64,000 nt of DNA, taken from the NCBI GenBank assembly GCA_022457155.1, contig JAJGOT010000017.1, positions 62,001 through 126,000 on the forward strand, given 5' to 3'. The stretch is from Cladopsammia gracilis (taxonomy: Eukaryota; Cnidaria; Anthozoa; Scleractinia; Dendrophylliidae). A program made the translations under genes and the position numbers. Below, piece after piece: positions 63,931 through 64,000 of the stretch. Within the stretch, counting starts at the first letter, position 1. Every line of letters starts with the position of its first letter. Under the pieces are notes generated by a model. It was given only the letters and a program-made list of their open reading frames with translations. It was not told the origin of the DNA and ran no database searches.

Positions 63931-64000
<70 letters not shown>
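63926..64000. repeat. (AAT)n microsatellite at the window edge
   Basis: Over 20 units with one AAC interruption; continues beyond the window. Confidence 0.92.

Noticed and set aside
1..64000. CRISPR array or prokaryotic operon
   Set aside because: Repeats are either tandem without spacers or TIR pairs; genes have introns and no Shine-Dalgarno pattern.

Overview
The window reads as nuclear DNA of an anthozoan cnidarian, most likely a stony coral. It has intron-rich host genes with modular extracellular domains, dense small TIR elements, tRNA-derived repeats, simple repeats, and a large virus-like transposon of the Polinton/Maverick type. No species can be named from the sequence alone.

Region 1 (1 to about 16,091) is most of a Polinton/Maverick (adintovirus-like) element whose left end lies outside the window. 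It carries a DDE integrase with a chromodomain, an adenovirus-type cysteine protease, a packaging ATPase, a double-jelly-roll major capsid protein, a probable penton protein, and a PPxY-bearing minor virion protein. It also has basic and membrane-active virion proteins, a phospholipase A2-like protein, a phage-like fibre, a VLTF3-like late transcription factor and several helix-turn-helix-repeat proteins. No DNA polymerase B is visible. At least four genes (the one at 927, the major capsid protein, the hydrophobic virion protein and the zinc-ribbon/PLA2 pair) are split between frames, so this copy looks recently decayed. Nine start codons lie in the context TAAAATG. A 1.4-kb minisatellite bounded by about 200-bp inverted repeats interrupts the left part.

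Region 2 (about 16,092 to 20,485) is an LTR retrotransposon on the minus strand (LTR, gag, protease, RT, RNase H, integrase). It is cut exactly after the third catalytic acidic residue of its integrase, where the Polinton terminus begins. The Polinton therefore appears to have inserted into it.

Region 3 (20,490 to 28,600) holds a small three-exon plus-strand host gene (23,069 to 26,534; 128 aa, acidic and helical, unrecognised) among MITEs, a tRNA-derived SINE and satellites.

Region 4 (28,606 to 60,751, minus strand) is one large host gene. I could model it as 18 exons whose phases all agree, giving 2,358 codons plus stop. The order is signal peptide, LamG/pentraxin-like domain, 15 thrombospondin type 1 repeats, SEA domain, 6 fibronectin type III domains, then an ionotropic-glutamate-receptor-like channel. 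The channel comprises S1, M1, a pore loop with a potassium-channel filter TLGYGD, M2, S2, M3 and a cytosolic tail. This giant adhesion-protein/channel chimera is the most striking object in the window. Its introns are filled with nested TIR elements, a dispersed 120-bp satellite, SINEs and a LINE remnant.

Region 5 (60,752 to 64,000) is the 5' flank of that gene, with a tandem duplication next to the start codon and simple repeats; no gene was found there.
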